Below, in pieces: positions 9,206 to 18,320 of a DNA stretch of 64,000 bases (its first letter is position 1; every line of letters begins with the position of its first letter). Position numbers and translations under genes: made by a program. This DNA comes from JAGXLC01 sp041686375 (GTDB lineage: Bacteria > Bacteroidota > Bacteroidia > Bacteroidales > UBA12077), in NCBI GenBank assembly GCA_041686375.1, contig JAWLEB010000009.1, positions 1 through 64,000 on the forward strand. Direction: 5' to 3'. The notes beneath the pieces are model-generated. The model did no database searches and was not told the DNA's origin. It was given only the letters and a program-made list of their open reading frames with translations.

Positions 9206-10486
9206 TCAGTAACTTATGATTTTTTTCCCAATTTGACATTCCAGGCATTTTTTGTTTTTGCAATATATGTTTTTTAATTGAATTAATGCCTGACTCTGAT
9301 AAGCACTTTCTGGTATGATATTAAGTTTTTTCCATTTTTTTATAATTGAATTATTCTCAGGGGGCAGTTGGTTTAAAAAGTTAAGCGCTTTATTCTTGTA
9401 TCCTTGTTTATTTTTTCTTTCTCCGTAGATAAAAAGGAATGGAATGACTGTATTGATTATAACAGTGTTTATGGCTGATTTGCCCAGCTTTTTATTTTTT
9501 TTCGTTTTTGATGCTTTCTGAAATGTGTAATGTTCAGTCCAGTATCCTGATAGTTTAATGTCAAATAAATTGTGTATGTATTGAATATTTTCCGCTTCCA
9601 GTATTTTTGAAAATAATTTTTTTGAGTTGTAAATTATTTCAGCGAATTGAGCTATTCTTATTGTTGGAAAATTGGATGGGCGTAATTTGGAAAATTTCCA
9701 TATGTGTTTGTTAATGGGTCTGAGGTTGAATTTTTTCTTTAGATAATTGTATTCCCTACAAAGCTTGAGATAATACTCATCATTACTCATGTTACCTTGT
9801 AAAAAGCCTGCCTGTCCGAACAGCAAGGCTTCTATTTGAAATTTATTGTCTTTATGTTTTGCCAGATATTCTATGGGTAATGATTGAGCCAGCAATTCGA
9901 AAGGTATGGAATTGACTTTGAAGCCGAAATTTTTTGCCAGCTTATGGTAGAAAGTTGTTTCCCAGTTGTTGTTATTTGTTTTTAAAGAACCGGTGATTTC
10001 GTCATATTTATTCATTAATCGTTCAATGGTGAGCTTGTCAAGCCAGAAATTTATGGTGAAATGGTCTATGTAAGATAATTCTTGTTCACAGGGGATCCAG
10101 TTCTCATTGGATAACAATTTCATGTAATTGTTGTATAATTTATCGTCAAAATTCAGTGTTAATGTAGGGATGACTGTTCCGTTTGTTCTTTTTGTCTGGC
10201 CGTTATTTTCAAGAACTACCTGCAGGATGACATTGTCATAAGCTTTGTCCAGATGATGTTTGTGATGATACCAGTCTGACGAGCGTTTGTGTATTTCAAC
10301 GTTCCCTGCCCATAATGTTTCCCCGATCTTTATTTTTGCATTGAAAAAGTCGGGGCCGGAATCTTTATTATGCCAGCCATTTTCTATTATTTCAACTTTT
10401 TCTTCGCTTTCTGTAAAAAGATTTTGCTTGCAATATAGCTTATACTTCCATAAGTAATGGATAAAATCTTCCGGTATATTTTCCAT
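9206..10486 (-). CDS. DUF2851 family protein
   Basis: 426 residues, full-length member of a Bacteroidota family of unknown function. The recognisable opening is FIHYLWKYKLY, then ENGWHNKDSGPDFFNAKIKIG and WAGNVEIHKRSSDWYHHKHH. This conserved acidic/His-rich segment (NKDSGPDF, GNVEIH) could be a metal or nuclease-type active site, but that is only an impression. The C-terminus has four cysteines (CKNKKCLECQIG), compatible with a small zinc or Fe-S site. No signal peptide, so probably cytoplasmic. Its place after pyrF fits the usual Bacteroidota order. Confidence 0.8.
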   Translation of the reverse strand: MENIPEDFIHYLWKYKLYCKQNLFTESEEKVEIIENGWHNKDSGPDFFNAKIKIGETLWAGNVEIHKRSSDWYHHKHHLDKAYDNVILQVVLENNGQTKRTNGTVIPTLTLNFDDKLYNNYMKLLSNENWIPCEQELSYIDHFTINFWLDKLTIERLMNKYDEITGSLKTNNNNWETTFYHKLAKNFGFKVNSIPFELLAQSLPIEYLAKHKDNKFQIEALLFGQAGFLQGNMSNDEYYLKLCREYNYLKKKFNLRPINKHIWKFSKLRPSNFPTIRIAQFAEIIYNSKKLFSKILEAENIQYIHNLFDIKLSGYWTEHYTFQKASKTKKNKKLGKSAINTVIINTVIPFLFIYGERKNKQGYKNKALNFLNQLPPENNSIIKKWKKLNIIPESAYQSQALIQLKNIYCKNKKCLECQIGKKIISY

Positions 10487-10551
10487 TGATTTAATTTTGC
10501 CGTTAAATTTAGGTGTGATTCAAAGTTAAAAAATCTGGCCTAAAGGCAAAA

Positions 10552-11385
10552 TTAAATTAAGTGCTTTTTTTCCAGAATTTTCCTCATCTTTTTTTGTATT
10601 TCGCAGGCTTTTGCCCGTGCAGCATCATAAAAATTTGTTGAAGCGTCACTAAAAATAATGGAACGTGATGAGTTAATTAACAGTCCGCATTCATTACTCA
10701 TTCCTTTGTTAGAGACATCCTCCAGGCTGCCGCCCTGAGTACCAATACCGGGGACAAGCAAAAAATGATCCGGCACTATTTGTCTTATTTTTTCCAGTTC
10801 TTCTACTTTTGTTGCCCCAAAGACAAACATCGTGTTGTCCTTGTTTCCCCATTGGCTTGCTGTTGCAATAACTTTTTCAAACAGCCGCCTTTTTTCTTTT
10901 TCAGAATAAAAATACTGGAAATCATATGCTCCTTTATTTGAAGTTAGCCCCAGAATGATAACCCATTTATCCTTAAAGGCCAGAAAGGGATCAATAGAGT
11001 CTTTTCCCATATATGGTGCAATTGTTGCAGCATCAAAATTGAGGTATTCGAAAAATGTATATGCATACATTTTAGCTGTATTGCCTATATCTCCTCGTTT
11101 GACATCTGCAATAAGGAGTATTTCAGGATATTGTTTTTTAATATAACTGGCTGTCTTTTCTAATGTATTCCATCCTTTTGCTCCGTTGGCTTCATAAAAT
11201 GCAGTGTTGATTTTATACGCTACGCAGGTATCGTATGTGTTGTCAATGATGGATTTATTAAAAGCAAATACTGGATCTTCTGAATTTTTTAAATGTTTAG
11301 GGATTTTATCAGAATCAGAATCAAGTCCTATACACAGGTAGCTTTTCTTTTGACGGATTTGTTCAAAAATATTGCTTGTTTCCAT
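10552..11385 (-). CDS. pyrF: Orotidine 5'-phosphate decarboxylase (type 2)
   Basis: 277 residues, the longer type 2 class. It converts OMP to UMP, the last step of de novo pyrimidine synthesis. Seen: substrate-binding GLDSD near residue 20, KINTAFYEANG, the catalytic charged tetrad segment LIADVKRGDIGNT (Lys-Asp relay, about 93-105), and VPGIGTQGG phosphate-binding glycine loop near 220. It follows prfA with a 3-base gap, so the two are probably co-transcribed. Confidence 0.95.
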   Translation of the reverse strand: METSNIFEQIRQKKSYLCIGLDSDSDKIPKHLKNSEDPVFAFNKSIIDNTYDTCVAYKINTAFYEANGAKGWNTLEKTASYIKKQYPEILLIADVKRGDIGNTAKMYAYTFFEYLNFDAATIAPYMGKDSIDPFLAFKDKWVIILGLTSNKGAYDFQYFYSEKEKRRLFEKVIATASQWGNKDNTMFVFGATKVEELEKIRQIVPDHFLLVPGIGTQGGSLEDVSNKGMSNECGLLINSSRSIIFSDASTNFYDAARAKACEIQKKMRKILEKKHLI

Positions 11386-11388
11386 ATT

Positions 11389-12483
11389 CTATTCTTCTAA
11401 ACCTGTTTCTTTTAGTTTTTCTGCATTTTCTTCCATCTGCAGTTTGTCAATAATTTCCTGGATGTTTCCATCCATAATAGAATCTAAATTATATAGTGTT
11501 AAATTGATTCTGTGGTCTGTCACCCTTCCTTGCGGGAAGTTATAAGTTCTGATTTTTGCCGATCTGTCTCCTGTGGATACCATTGTTTTGCGTTTGGAAG
11601 ACACATCATCATGCTGTTTCTGTAGCTCCAAATTATAAAGTCTTGATCTTAGTTCATTTTTGGCCTTGTTGAGGTTTTTGAGCTGTGATTTTTCATCCTG
11701 GCAAGTAACCACAATACCGGTAGGTATATGTGTTAGCCGGATAGCAGAATATGTAGTATTAACCGACTGTCCGCCGGGACCTGATGACATAAAAACGTCT
11801 TTACGTATCTCTTCATCCTTAAGCTCCACATCTACATCTTCAACTTCCGGAAGAACAGCTACACTTGCTGCAGAGGTGTGAACCCTGCCTTGCGTTTCTG
11901 TTTGTGGAACGCGTTGTACACGGTGAACTCCTGATTCATATTTTAAAGTGCCGTATACGTTATCACCACTTATTTTCATTACTACTTCTTTAAATCCGCC
12001 AACAGTACCTTCTGAAACATGTGTAACCTCGACTTTCCATCTATTCGCCTCACAATATTTTAAATACATTCTGTATAAATCTCCTGCAAAAATGCTTGCT
12101 TCGTCACCACCTGTACCCGCTCGAATCTCCAGAATAGCATTTTTTTCATCCTCAGGGTCTTTGGGGATTAGCAAAAATTTAATTTTTTGTTCAAGGGGTT
12201 CTTTTTTATTATGAAGATCTTCCATTTCTGCCTTCGCCATTTCTTTCATCTCGTCATCATCTTCGTTTTCAAATATTTCTTTGGATGTTTGTATGTTGTC
12301 CAGAAGATTTTTGTATTCTTCGTAAGCATCCACAATCGGTTGAAGGTCTTTGTATTCCTTATTAAGCTTTATATACCTGTCCATGTCATTCATTACCTCG
12401 GGGTCTGAAATCAGCTCACTAACCTCATCGAATCTCATTTTAATACCTTCTAGCTTATCCAGAATCATGTTTTTCTCACTCAT
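11389..12483 (-). CDS. prfA: Peptide chain release factor 1
   Basis: 364 residues. Recognises UAA and UAG stop codons and triggers peptide release on the ribosome. Seen: the class-defining Pro-x-Thr anticodon tripeptide (PQT in VQRVPQTETQGR), GRVHTSAASVAVLPE, and the universal catalytic GGQ in SSGPGGQSVNTTYSA. The N-terminal coiled domain and the C-terminal ATYNFPQGRVTDHRI-type element (here RTYNFPQGRVTDHRIN) are intact. It sits between purM and pyrF, a typical Bacteroidota order. Confidence 0.97.
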   Translation of the reverse strand: MSEKNMILDKLEGIKMRFDEVSELISDPEVMNDMDRYIKLNKEYKDLQPIVDAYEEYKNLLDNIQTSKEIFENEDDDEMKEMAKAEMEDLHNKKEPLEQKIKFLLIPKDPEDEKNAILEIRAGTGGDEASIFAGDLYRMYLKYCEANRWKVEVTHVSEGTVGGFKEVVMKISGDNVYGTLKYESGVHRVQRVPQTETQGRVHTSAASVAVLPEVEDVDVELKDEEIRKDVFMSSGPGGQSVNTTYSAIRLTHIPTGIVVTCQDEKSQLKNLNKAKNELRSRLYNLELQKQHDDVSSKRKTMVSTGDRSAKIRTYNFPQGRVTDHRINLTLYNLDSIMDGNIQEIIDKLQMEENAEKLKETGLEE

Positions 12484-12532
12484 AAGTTTTCCTATTATCT
12501 GTAATGTTAATTATTGTATTTACTGATGATTA

Positions 12533-13702
12533 TTAATATTCAAACACTCCATAGGAGCTTTTTATTGTAAGTTTCTTTTTTTCAGAAGTATAACATCGTC
12601 CTACAATTTTTGCGTCTATATTGAATGATCTGGCTATATTAATCATTTCATCTGCATATTTTGGGTTTGTATATATTTCGAAACGATGTCCCATGTTAAA
12701 AACTTTGTACATTTCTTTCCATTCTGTTCCGGATTCTTGTTGGATAATTCTGAATATTTCCGGAGTGTCAAACAGATTATCTTTAACTATATGCAGATTA
12801 TTAACAAAATGCAAAATTTTTGTTTGAGCGCCACCTGAACAATGCACCATTCCATGGATTTGTGAACGGTGTTTTTGGAGTATTTCTTTAATTACCGGTG
12901 CGTATGTCCTTGTTGGTGATAAAACCAGTTTTCCGGCATCAATTCCAAGGCCCCTGATTTTATCGGTAAGTTTGTATGTTCCGGAGTATACCAGCTCTTT
13001 GTCCATATCGTTGTCATAACTTTCAGGGTATTTTTGGGCCAGGTAATTTGCAAAAATGTCATGACGTGCGGAAGTTAGTCCGTTACTTCCTATTCCGCTG
13101 TTGTATTCATTTTCGTAAGATGCTGTTCCTGAGGATGACAGCCCTATTATAACATCTTCATCCTGAATTTTACTGTTGTCTATGATATCTTTTTTTTTCA
13201 AACGTGTGGTAACGGTAGAATCAATAATTATGGTTCTGACAAGGTCTCCAACATCGGCTGTTTCGCCTCCTGTTGAATATATGTTAATACCCATCGATCG
13301 TAGTTCTTCTAAGATTTCTTCTGTACCATTGATAATTTCAGAGATAATATCCCCTGGTATTTTATTTTTATTTCTTCCAATGGTTGATGAAATAAGGATG
13401 TTGTTGTATGCACCCACACAAAGCAGGTCGTCCAGATTCATGACTATAGCATCCTGGGCAATCCCTTTCCAAACGTTCATGTCACCGGTTTCTTTCCAGT
13501 AGACATAAGCGAGAGAGGATTTTGTTCCTGCACCATCGGCATGCATTATATTGCAATATTTTTTCTTTCCTGTGAGGTAATCAGGGACAATTTTGCAAAA
13601 TGCATTTGGGAACAATCCCTTATCAATGTTTTTGATTGAATTGTGTACTTCTTCCTTTGAGGAGGAGACTCCTCTCTTATTGTATCTGGATTTATTCGGC
13701 AT
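12533..13702 (-). CDS. purM: Phosphoribosylformylglycinamidine cyclo-ligase (AIR synthetase)
   Basis: 389 residues, the length usual in Bacteroidota (somewhat longer than the E. coli enzyme). ATP-dependent ring closure of FGAM to AIR in purine synthesis. Seen: HADGAGTKSSLAY (conserved PurM-family ATP-binding segment near residue 55), AQDAIVMNLDDLLCVGA, YSTGGETADVGDLV, GLSSSGTASYENE, and the C-terminal MVHCSGGAQTKILHF and FNMGHRFEIY. A TAATTTTG -7-like box lies just upstream (13723-13730, minus strand), with no obvious -33 element. First gene of the purM-prfA-pyrF run. Confidence 0.94.
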   Translation of the reverse strand: MPNKSRYNKRGVSSSKEEVHNSIKNIDKGLFPNAFCKIVPDYLTGKKKYCNIMHADGAGTKSSLAYVYWKETGDMNVWKGIAQDAIVMNLDDLLCVGAYNNILISSTIGRNKNKIPGDIISEIINGTEEILEELRSMGINIYSTGGETADVGDLVRTIIIDSTVTTRLKKKDIIDNSKIQDEDVIIGLSSSGTASYENEYNSGIGSNGLTSARHDIFANYLAQKYPESYDNDMDKELVYSGTYKLTDKIRGLGIDAGKLVLSPTRTYAPVIKEILQKHRSQIHGMVHCSGGAQTKILHFVNNLHIVKDNLFDTPEIFRIIQQESGTEWKEMYKVFNMGHRFEIYTNPKYADEMINIARSFNIDAKIVGRCYTSEKKKLTIKSSYGVFEY

Positions 13703-13762
13703 AATTTTATTTTTGCTGGTTACAAAATTAAGAATTCGTAGTTCATAACCATCTATAATCAG

Positions 13763-13797
13763 AAAAAAAAGGAAGACCGACGGAACGGTCTTCCTTT
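13763..13797 (-). terminator. Intrinsic terminator after the OmpA/PD40 gene
   Basis: Perfect stem GGAAGACCG/CGGTCTTCC (13771-13779 with 13786-13794), followed on the minus strand by a run of eight T. Separates the OmpA/PD40 gene from purM. Confidence 0.88.
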
Positions 13798-13799
13798 GG

Positions 13800-15770
13800 T
13801 TACTCTGGAGAGTAGTCCGTTGATATTACTTTAAATTCTGTTCTTCTGTTTATCTGATGTGCAGCTTCTTTTTGCTCTTCAGTTTTGAGGTCTTCTATGA
13901 ATTCTTCAGTTAAAACATCTCCTTCCTCAAGAAAATCGTACTCTAGTGCGAGTTTGTTATCTATTTCTTTTGGTCTTGTAGCTGCATAACCTTTTGCACG
14001 AAGTCTTTCAGCATCAATTCCATTTTCTATAAGATAATTTACAACTGATTCCGCGCGTTTAGTAGATAATTCAACATTAGCCCAATGTTCACCCCGATGG
14101 TCGGTATGAGATCTAAGCTCTATAATTACCCTTGGATTATCATTTAATGTTTCCACAAGCTTATTGAGCGCTTCTTTTGATTCATCCCTCAGTTCCCATT
14201 TAGCAAAATCGTAGAATATGTTAGGTAATTCGATAGGTTCTTCAATTGATGATAATAAAATTTCAGTTTCAAAGACTTTGCTTTCTTCTAAACCCTTGGT
14301 TGATGCATTGTCTTTATTTGTTAAATATTTTTCTTTTGAAGCAACAAAAACATAGTCAGTTTCCGGCCGTAACATAAATTTAAATTTGCCCTCTTCATCA
14401 GTTTCTGCGCTCATTGTCATACCATCGCTACCTACCATTTTAATACTGGCATTTTCAATTGCTTCTTCTGATTTTTCGTCTTTTACGGTACCTTCAATAC
14501 TGAATTTAAGGGGAGGCAATACAAAAGAAAATATTTTATCATTTCTGTCACGGCTTGAACTGAAAAAGCCTTTCTCTTTTTCTGCCTGAAATATAATTCC
14601 AAAATCATCCTGGGTTGAATTTATAGGGTGACGCATGTTTTCTATTTCCCATTCTCCGTCTTTTTGCGTGGCTTTGAATATGTCTAATCCGCCCATTCCG
14701 GGGTGATAGTCAGATGAAAAATAAAGGGTTCCATCAGGATGTATGAAAGGAAATATTTCATCTCCCGGGGTATTTATGGTACCACCCATATTTTGAGGTA
14801 CTCCCCATTCCCCGTTTTCATTTTTTGTTACTTTCCAGATATCCATTTTTCCATGTCCCCCAGGCATATCAGAGACAAAATATAATGTATTCCCGTCTTC
14901 TGTAATTGAAGGGTGAGCAAATACCAGGCTGTCATGGCCTAATTCAAGCGAATTTGGTTTTTTCCAGTCTCCTCCATTATCTTTTTCTGAAATATAAATA
15001 TTACAGCCCATTGATTCTTTTTTGTCTACCTCACATCTTGTGAAATACATTGAAGAATAGCCCTTTGTCAGAGATGGTGCTCCTTCTTCTACCTCTGTAT
15101 TTACCTGTCCGGAGATAGGTTCTGGTCGGCTCCATTCTCCGGACATATCCCGTTGGGAATAAAAAATATCGGAGAAGTATTCTCCTGTTCCACCATGCTT
15201 TTCTTCGCCTGTGCATTCTTCTCTTGTTGATGTAAAATATATTTCATCGTATTCTTCTTTTGAATAAGCAGGGCTGTAATCTCTGTTGGTGGAGTTAAGA
15301 AACTTCATTTCTGTAACCTGGTAGCCGCTTGGATTTTCTATCCATTTTTGAGCCAGTTCACAAGATTTTATGCCATCCTCTCCCCGAGGGTCATCTGGTT
15401 CAAGCTTTGCGTACTCTTTATAATTTTCAATGGCTTCGTCAAATTTTTCGTTGGCTTTCAAGGCTTCGGCATGATAAAGATAAATTTTCGGATTATCATA
15501 TTCTTTACGTATAGCATTGTTGTACCAAAGTTCAGCTTTATTATATTGGCCGGTAATACGGTAACATTCAGCAATTTTAAACACTATCTCATCTCTTATG
15601 TCACTATCACGAACCTTGTCATATGCTTCACGGTATAAATCAACAGCTTTATAATACTGATTTGCGTTATAAACCTCTTCAGCATCATAAAAAAACTTTT
15701 TCTGTCCATACGAGAGAGAAGTTGCCAAAACTAAAAGGATACTTATCAATAGAAATTTTTCTTTCTTCAT
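13800..15770 (-). CDS. OmpA family protein with TPR and PD40 repeats (PorE-like)
   Basis: 656 residues. Order of parts: Sec signal peptide (cleavage after SYGQ), TPR repeats about 25-160, WD40-like PD40 beta-propeller about 165-420 (repeated GxTLYFVSDMPGGHGKMDIW and TLYFSSDYHPGMGGLDIF), a carboxypeptidase-regulatory-like beta-sandwich about 430-505, and an OmpA peptidoglycan-binding domain about 520-650 (ELRSHTDHRG, NRRTEF). This architecture is that of PorE and similar proteins that tether envelope machinery such as the type IX secretion system to peptidoglycan. Whether this copy serves T9SS is unproven. A paralogue lies at 22219-24210. Confidence 0.85.
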   Translation of the reverse strand: MKKEKFLLISILLVLATSLSYGQKKFFYDAEEVYNANQYYKAVDLYREAYDKVRDSDIRDEIVFKIAECYRITGQYNKAELWYNNAIRKEYDNPKIYLYHAEALKANEKFDEAIENYKEYAKLEPDDPRGEDGIKSCELAQKWIENPSGYQVTEMKFLNSTNRDYSPAYSKEEYDEIYFTSTREECTGEEKHGGTGEYFSDIFYSQRDMSGEWSRPEPISGQVNTEVEEGAPSLTKGYSSMYFTRCEVDKKESMGCNIYISEKDNGGDWKKPNSLELGHDSLVFAHPSITEDGNTLYFVSDMPGGHGKMDIWKVTKNENGEWGVPQNMGGTINTPGDEIFPFIHPDGTLYFSSDYHPGMGGLDIFKATQKDGEWEIENMRHPINSTQDDFGIIFQAEKEKGFFSSSRDRNDKIFSFVLPPLKFSIEGTVKDEKSEEAIENASIKMVGSDGMTMSAETDEEGKFKFMLRPETDYVFVASKEKYLTNKDNASTKGLEESKVFETEILLSSIEEPIELPNIFYDFAKWELRDESKEALNKLVETLNDNPRVIIELRSHTDHRGEHWANVELSTKRAESVVNYLIENGIDAERLRAKGYAATRPKEIDNKLALEYDFLEEGDVLTEEFIEDLKTEEQKEAAHQINRRTEFKVISTDYSPE

Positions 15771-15807
15771 TACCGGCTATATTTTTAATCTAAAAACAAT
15801 TAAAGAA

Positions 15808-15855
15808 TAATTAGTTTGACTGTTGTGCATGATGAGGGTAATGTCAAACTAATTA
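15808..15855. repeat. Perfect 13-bp inverted repeat upstream of the OmpA/PD40 gene
   Basis: TAATTAGTTTGAC (15808-15820) and its exact complement (15843-15855), separated by 22 bases. No poly-T follows on either strand. It lies 38 bases before the OmpA/PD40 start and 77 bases after the glnN stop, so it could be an operator or a weak glnN terminator. Confidence 0.6.
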
Positions 15856-15931
15856 AACATCTGTAAATGTAAATAAATTTAGTTAAAATTAAAAAACAGC
15901 TTTATAAAAGAAAGTTTTATGTTCCTTTAAA

Positions 15932-18124
15932 TCAGCGTGTAAACAGTATTTCTCTATATTTTGGGAACGGCCAAATCTCATCGTCTATTATCATTTCCAG
16001 TTTGTCCACATGGTAGCGTATTTCTTCAAAATATGAGCAAATTTTCTCATTATATGCCTGTGCTTTTATTTTGGTGTCTGAGATTTGGTTTGCTTTTTTT
16101 CTCTCATTAATCATGTTGACCACATTTTCGCGGATATTAGCAATATGAGTTGCTATTCTTTCTACGGTGTTCATTTGATGGCTGGTCATTTTTTTGAATT
16201 CATTGTCAGGGTATATCTCTTTAATTTTCTGGATATTTTCTAAAAGTATGTTTTGATATTTTATGGCTGTTGGAATGATGTGATTCATTGATAGATCGCC
16301 TAATACCCTTGCTTCAATTTGGTTTTTCTTGACATACTGTTCCAGTCTGATATCTTTCCTGGCTTTTAGTTCTTTTGCATTTAATATATTATTTTCAGAA
16401 AAAAGTTCAACAGTTTTTGGACTAATCAGCGTTTCATTCGCTTCAGGTATGGAAGAAATATTGCTCAGTCCTCTTTTTTTTGCCTCTTTTACCCACTCTT
16501 CTCCATAGCCATCTCCTTCAAACCGGATGTTTTTTGATTCTTCAATATATAATTTCAGAATTCTGAATATGGCTTCGTCTTTTTTTAAGTTTTCTTCACT
16601 AATTAGATTTTCTACATCATGTTTGAAATTATTAAGCTGGTTAGCCACTACTGTGTTTATCGTGGTTATAGGGGATGCGACATTTGCCGATGAGCCTACA
16701 GCTCTGAATTCGAATCGATTGCCCGTAAAAGCAAACGGAGAGGTTCTGTTTCTGTCTGTATTATCCAGTAGTATTTCAGGGATTTTCCCAATATTAAGTT
16801 TTAATTCTCCTTTTTCCTCCGGGGTCATTTTGGTATTGTCTACCCTTTTTTCAAGCTCGTCAAGCATCTGAGTTAATCTGTTTCCTATAAATACTGACAT
16901 AATAGCAGGAGGAGCTTCATTGGCTCCAAGCCTGTGCTCATTGCCTGTAACAGCGATGCTTGCTCTCAGAAGGTCTGCGTGTTCCCATACTGCTTTAATA
17001 ATGTTAACCAGAAAAGTGAGAAACTGGAAGTTTTGTTTTGGGTTTTTTCCCGGTGCAAGCAGATTTTTTCCGTTATTTGTAGCCAGCGACCAGTTACAGT
17101 GTTTTCCTGAACCGTTAATACTCCGAAAGGGTTTTTCGTGAAACAGCACCCGGAAATTATGTTTTTTAGCAATTTTCTCCATTAATGTCATTAACATTTG
17201 ATTGTGGTCAGTTGACAGATTCGCTTCTTCGTAACGGGGGGCGCATTCAAATTGATTTGGAGCAACTTCATTGTGCCTTGTTTTAATAGGAATCCCCAAT
17301 CGATAAGCTTCTATTTCAAAATCATGCATAAAATTTTTCACTCTGTCCGTTAAAGAACCGAAATAGTGATCGCTGAGCTGTTGGTCTTTCGCTGATGCAT
17401 GTCCCAGAAGTGTTCTGCCTGTCAGGTACAGGTCAGACCTTGCGTTAAAAAACGCATCGTCAACTAAGAAGTATTCTTGTTCCCAGCCAAGATTTACACT
17501 TACTTTTTCTGTATTTTTATCAAAAAACTTGCATACTTCTGTGGCTGATTTGTCTATGAAGTTCAGAGATTTAAGCAAGGGAGTTTTGTAGTCCAGCGCT
17601 TCGCCATTATAGGATACGAAAATTGTTGGAATACATAGAGTTTTGCCATAGACAAATGCAGGGGAAGTAGGGTCCCAGGCCGTATATCCACGTGCTTCAA
17701 AAGTATTTCTTAATCCTCCGCTAGGAAAGCTGGAAGCATCTGATTCTTGTTGTACCAGTAAGCTTCCGTGGAAACTTTCAATTGCTCCACCATTTTCAGC
17801 GGGTTCAAAAAAAGCATCGTGTTTTTCTGCGGTAGCTCCGGAAAGTGGGTGGAACCAATGGGTATAGTGGGTTGCTCCCCGTTCAATAGCCCATGCTTTC
17901 ATTCCTGATGCAACCTGGTTGGCATATTGTCTGTCAATTTTTACCCCTTTTTCTATTGCACTCTGAACATTTTCATATGCCTCCCTGGATAAGTATTCCT
18001 GCATTTGCTCAGGGTTAAACACATTTTCTCCAAAATACCGGGATGTCTTTACTGAAGGGATTTCTACAGGGACAGCTTTTCTTTTTAAGACTTCTTCAAT
18101 TGCTTTAAATCTAATTGTTGACAT
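15932..18124 (-). CDS. glnN: Glutamine synthetase type III
   Basis: 730 residues from the ATG at 18124. The frame runs 10 codons further to a TTG, which I reject. ATP-dependent glutamine formation from glutamate and ammonia. Type III enzymes are large dodecamers common in Bacteroidota. Seen: RGATHYTHWFHPLSGATAEKHDAF, ESFHGSLLVQQESDASSFPSG-type N-terminal core, QEYFLVD (catalytic Glu), KTRHNEVAPNQFECAP, NGSGKHCNWS, and the C-terminal NRTSPFAFTGNRFEFRAVGSS. All are diagnostic of GlnN. Monocistronic. Its upstream region has a -7-like box and repeated octamers (see the entry for 18124-18250), suggesting nitrogen-responsive control. Confidence 0.95.
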   Translation of the reverse strand: MSTIRFKAIEEVLKRKAVPVEIPSVKTSRYFGENVFNPEQMQEYLSREAYENVQSAIEKGVKIDRQYANQVASGMKAWAIERGATHYTHWFHPLSGATAEKHDAFFEPAENGGAIESFHGSLLVQQESDASSFPSGGLRNTFEARGYTAWDPTSPAFVYGKTLCIPTIFVSYNGEALDYKTPLLKSLNFIDKSATEVCKFFDKNTEKVSVNLGWEQEYFLVDDAFFNARSDLYLTGRTLLGHASAKDQQLSDHYFGSLTDRVKNFMHDFEIEAYRLGIPIKTRHNEVAPNQFECAPRYEEANLSTDHNQMLMTLMEKIAKKHNFRVLFHEKPFRSINGSGKHCNWSLATNNGKNLLAPGKNPKQNFQFLTFLVNIIKAVWEHADLLRASIAVTGNEHRLGANEAPPAIMSVFIGNRLTQMLDELEKRVDNTKMTPEEKGELKLNIGKIPEILLDNTDRNRTSPFAFTGNRFEFRAVGSSANVASPITTINTVVANQLNNFKHDVENLISEENLKKDEAIFRILKLYIEESKNIRFEGDGYGEEWVKEAKKRGLSNISSIPEANETLISPKTVELFSENNILNAKELKARKDIRLEQYVKKNQIEARVLGDLSMNHIIPTAIKYQNILLENIQKIKEIYPDNEFKKMTSHQMNTVERIATHIANIRENVVNMINERKKANQISDTKIKAQAYNEKICSYFEEIRYHVDKLEMIIDDEIWPFPKYREILFTR

Positions 18125-18250
18125 AGGGGTAAATAGTTTGTGGTTTGTATGCAAAAATAATCATTTTATTTTAATACCCCTATAAAATATTAGGGTAGTA
18201 AGATAGAAAATTATAAAAAAATAATTGCTTGTTATTATAAATTAGGGGTA
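18124..18250. promoter_or_regulatory. glnN upstream region with repeated TAGGGGTA octamers
   Basis: TAGGGGTA occurs at 18124-18131 and 18243-18250, its complement TACCCCTA at 18175-18182, and a shortened TAGGGTA at 18191-18197. A TATTTTTG -7-like box is on the minus strand at 18159-18152. The reverse-oriented octamer lies where a -33 element would be. Candidate regulator sites; no known regulator is assigned. Confidence 0.4.
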
Positions 18251-18255
18251 TAAAT

Positions 18256-18288
18256 AAAAAAACCTGCTTTTTTCAGGCAGGTTTTAAT
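18256..18288 (-). terminator. Intrinsic terminator after the M20 dipeptidase
   Basis: Stem AAAACCTGC/GCAGGTTTT (18259-18267 with 18277-18285), followed on the minus strand by a T-run. Confidence 0.82.
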
Positions 18289-18320
18289 TTTTTTGATTGC
18301 AAAATTTCTTTTGCGGTAAC

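Noticed and set aside
15031..15216. Minus-strand reading frame within the OmpA/PD40 gene
   Set aside because: Lies wholly inside a strongly supported gene in another frame, with Arg-rich low-complexity translation and no family features.
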